Source: Bacillus pseudomycoides
GTDB taxonomy: Bacteria; Bacillota; Bacilli; Bacillales; Bacillaceae_G
Reading direction: 5' to 3'
NCBI RefSeq assembly: GCF_002551005.1
Contig: NZ_NVOY01000029.1
Span: 22,262 to 86,261, forward strand
Length of the DNA stretch: 64,000 nt
In this document: positions 62,454 through 64,000 of the stretch, one piece after another
Layout of the letters: every line of letters begins with the position of its first letter
How positions within the stretch are numbered: position 1 is the first letter of the stretch
The notes under the pieces: model-generated
Databases searched by the model: none
Seen by the model: only the letters and a program-made list of their open reading frames with translations
Told to the model about the DNA's origin: nothing
Translations under genes and position numbers: made by a program

Positions 62454-63086
62454 TTATTGAGGAGCTTTTGCTTGAAGTAACTTGAGCCCCATACCGATAA
62501 AAATCATCCCTGTTATTTTATTTAGCACCATTCCTACTTTTTCATTTCCTCTTAGTTTTTTTGTAACAAAGGAAGAAAAATAAGCGATAAATAGACACCA
62601 TAATAATCCAGTAATCGTAAACGTAAGTCCTAAAATAATAAAGGATATAGGACTAGAGGCTTTTGTATCTATGAATTGCGGGAGAAATGCAATGAAAAAT
62701 AAAGCAACTTTTGGATTCGTAATACTCGTCAAAAATCCTTGTACATATATTTTTCTAATGTTCAGTTTGCTAGATGCATTAGCTTGAAAATTTATATTCG
62801 TTTTATCAATCATCATTCTAATTCCTAAATAGACTAGATAGATCACACCAATAATTTTAATCGTATTAAATAGGATAATAGATTTTGTAAGTATGATTGA
62901 TAAACCGAAAGCAACTAATAGTGTATGTACGAGAGAACCAGTTATAATTCCAAAAACAGAATAAACACCAGCTTTTCTGCCTTGTGAAATACTTCTACCT
63001 ACTATATACATTGTATCTGCACCAGGTATGAAGTTTAAAAGAATTCCCGTGATTAAAAATACCTCATAATTTATGATTCCATACAT
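62454..63086 (-). CDS. LysE/RhtB-family exporter
   Basis: 210 residues, about 6 membrane segments. The conserved start FLITGILLNFIPGADTMYIVGRSISQGRKAG is the LysE/RhtB hallmark (x-PGP-like FIPGAD). Probably exports an amino acid or derivative. Monocistronic. Confidence 0.9.
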   Translation of the reverse strand: MYGIINYEVFLITGILLNFIPGADTMYIVGRSISQGRKAGVYSVFGIITGSLVHTLLVAFGLSIILTKSIILFNTIKIIGVIYLVYLGIRMMIDKTNINFQANASSKLNIRKIYVQGFLTSITNPKVALFFIAFLPQFIDTKASSPISFIILGLTFTITGLLWCLFIAYFSSFVTKKLRGNEKVGMVLNKITGMIFIGMGLKLLQAKAPQ

Positions 63087-63393
63087 TTTGACACCTCTTT
63101 TTTATTTTTTGGCGCCCTTATTCATAATATAACAAATTGTATACAAACAACATATTTTTACATTGTATTTTATTTTTCCCATGTCGAATTAATAATTGAA
63201 CTTCTATCTAATCCATTTTTTCCAGAGCTAAAATTATAGGTTTATATGAAGATGATTAATCGTTTTCTAGATGTTTTACGTATTAAAAAAAGCTGTATAA
63301 ACAGCTCTCAATCCGAGACATAGATCAATTTCTAAAAAGAAAAATGGATTATGCTTCTCTTGCCTATTTTTGATGATTAACATCTTCTGAATA
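63087..63393. other. intergenic gap
   Basis: Contains the upstream region of the LysE-type gene and a short terminator (63287-63306). No gene seen. Confidence 0.55.
63287..63306 (-). terminator. short terminator of the DinB gene
   Basis: On the minus strand AGCTGT-TTAT-ACAGCT then seven T. Confidence 0.6.
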
Positions 63394-63885
63394 CTAATAA
63401 AAAGCATAATCAGTCATAACCGAAGAAGCATTCAGCTGATGCAACATAGCTGAAATATTCCCTCTATGATAGGTTCCATGATTCACAACGTGAAGGAAAA
63501 TTTCAGATAAACTTGTTTCTCTTACCCTTGCATATGGATTATCCAGCATAATTCTCTTTTCTATATCTTTTTGTCTGTCCAAAAAAGAAATAAAACGAGT
63601 TGTTAAAGTGTGAAATTCTATTTCTAAGTCTTCAATGGATAACTTCTCAATCTTTTCTTGAAGTTGAAATGATAATTGCATCGCTTCCTTCATACTATGA
63701 CCTTCAAGGAGATTAAGCCATAGATATTCTGATAAATAAATATAAGAGAAAACCTTTGGAACAGAAGAAAAAACACTTTTTATTTCTTCTTGATATTTCT
63801 CAGGAGAAAGTGTTTTAAGATGATTAAAAATCTGTTGATTTGCCCATACATGATAGTTATATAGATTCCCTATATGATTAGCTAT
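63394..63885 (-). CDS. DinB-family protein with an apparent ATA start
   Basis: The frame reads IANHIGNLYNYHVWANQQIF through to MTDYAFY, about 163 residues, the normal length of DinB four-helix proteins. The metal-binding His set is present: NYHVWANQQ, and HVVNHGTYHRGNIS near the C-terminus. The codon seven bases after an AAGGAGG (63893-63899) is ATA at 63885; no ATG, GTG or TTG fits. The first in-frame ATG (63693) would cut off 64 residues including the first His. Either AUA initiates, or the start codon is mutated. Function in the family: metal-dependent thiol or hydrolase enzymes. Confidence 0.75.
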   Translation of the reverse strand: MANHIGNLYNYHVWANQQIFNHLKTLSPEKYQEEIKSVFSSVPKVFSYIYLSEYLWLNLLEGHSMKEAMQLSFQLQEKIEKLSIEDLEIEFHTLTTRFISFLDRQKDIEKRIMLDNPYARVRETSLSEIFLHVVNHGTYHRGNISAMLHQLNASSVMTDYAFY

Positions 63886-63943
63886 ACAATCGCCTCCTTA
63901 TCGTTCCTCTTTTTAAATTCCTTATCTAAATAAAGTGAAACTT

Positions 63944-63977
63944 CCATCAGTGGGTTTTTTTCATCCCCCACTGATGG
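63944..63977. repeat. hairpin of a probable interspersed repeat
   Basis: CCATCAGTGGG / CCCACTGATGG with a 12-base loop, followed by a tail ending CAATCGGGCTTTT at the window edge. The hairpin with this tail looks like a recurring B. cereus-group intergenic element. Confidence 0.45.
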
Positions 63978-64000
63978 TTAGTTGAACCAATCGGGCTTTT

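Overview
The window looks like chromosomal DNA of the Bacillus cereus group. It is AT-rich, with strong AGGAGG-type ribosome sites and T-tailed hairpin terminators, and many starts are TTG or GTG. Group-typical content includes a sleB-ypeB-YhcN germination operon, a kynurenine operon, many DUF families known from bacilli, and a heterocycloanthracin-type thiazole/oxazole-modified microcin (TOMM) cluster. No rRNA, tRNA, CRISPR array or intact insertion sequence was seen.

Layout: 0-3.5 kb is NAD salvage (nadE, a NadD-like adenylyltransferase, pncB) with a NrtR-like Nudix regulator; near-identical palindromes precede pncB and the regulator. 3.6-6.7 kb is a decaying patch: an aldehyde dehydrogenase among remnants of a DNA cytosine methyltransferase, an HD-domain protein and an alpha/beta hydrolase. 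6.9-11.2 kb has a two-component system facing an FMN-binding/ApbE/RnfD-like electron-transfer operon. 11.4-18.8 kb carries MurNAc uptake and use (murP, murQ), DUF2785, an oxalate/formate-type MFS carrier, a serine hydrolase and speD. 19-20.7 kb holds several very small genes. 21.1-22.2 kb is an ABC ATPase next to a permease gene gutted by deletion.

23.3-29.2 kb is the most striking block: a two-domain SagB-type dehydrogenase, a fused E1-like/YcaO cyclodehydratase, a second E1-like maturation protein lacking the zinc cysteines, and a 100-residue precursor with 14 cysteines in Cys-X-X register. All are on the minus strand, in the order precursor, maturation protein, cyclodehydratase, dehydrogenase, with a long hairpin between the precursor and the enzyme genes. 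No intact exporter or immunity gene is evident in the cluster.

29.4-50 kb is mixed housekeeping and accessory: GNAT and MFS genes (the latter behind an 18-codon leader ORF), a BcrC-like phosphatase, a second two-component system, a PAS/PocR-like kinase, HAD phosphatase, P450, a lipoprotein, DUF817, DUF1835, DUF6155 and a HEPN/DUF4145-like protein with tandem repeats, plus a frameshifted homoserine dehydrogenase. 49.8-52.5 kb is the spore cortex-lytic operon. 54-58.7 kb has a secreted protein with an HDWE motif, kynUBA, and a divergent TetR regulator with tandem operators over both promoters. The end carries an SDR, an HD hydrolase, HAD, MBL-fold, LysE and DinB genes.

Between genes there are two copies of an interspersed element whose stem appears to covary, a 0.2-kb element with 26-bp inverted ends, a hairpin covering a ribosome site, and a candidate leader-peptide attenuator. 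Coordinates and motifs were read by eye. Family names rest on recognised motifs and not on database searches.
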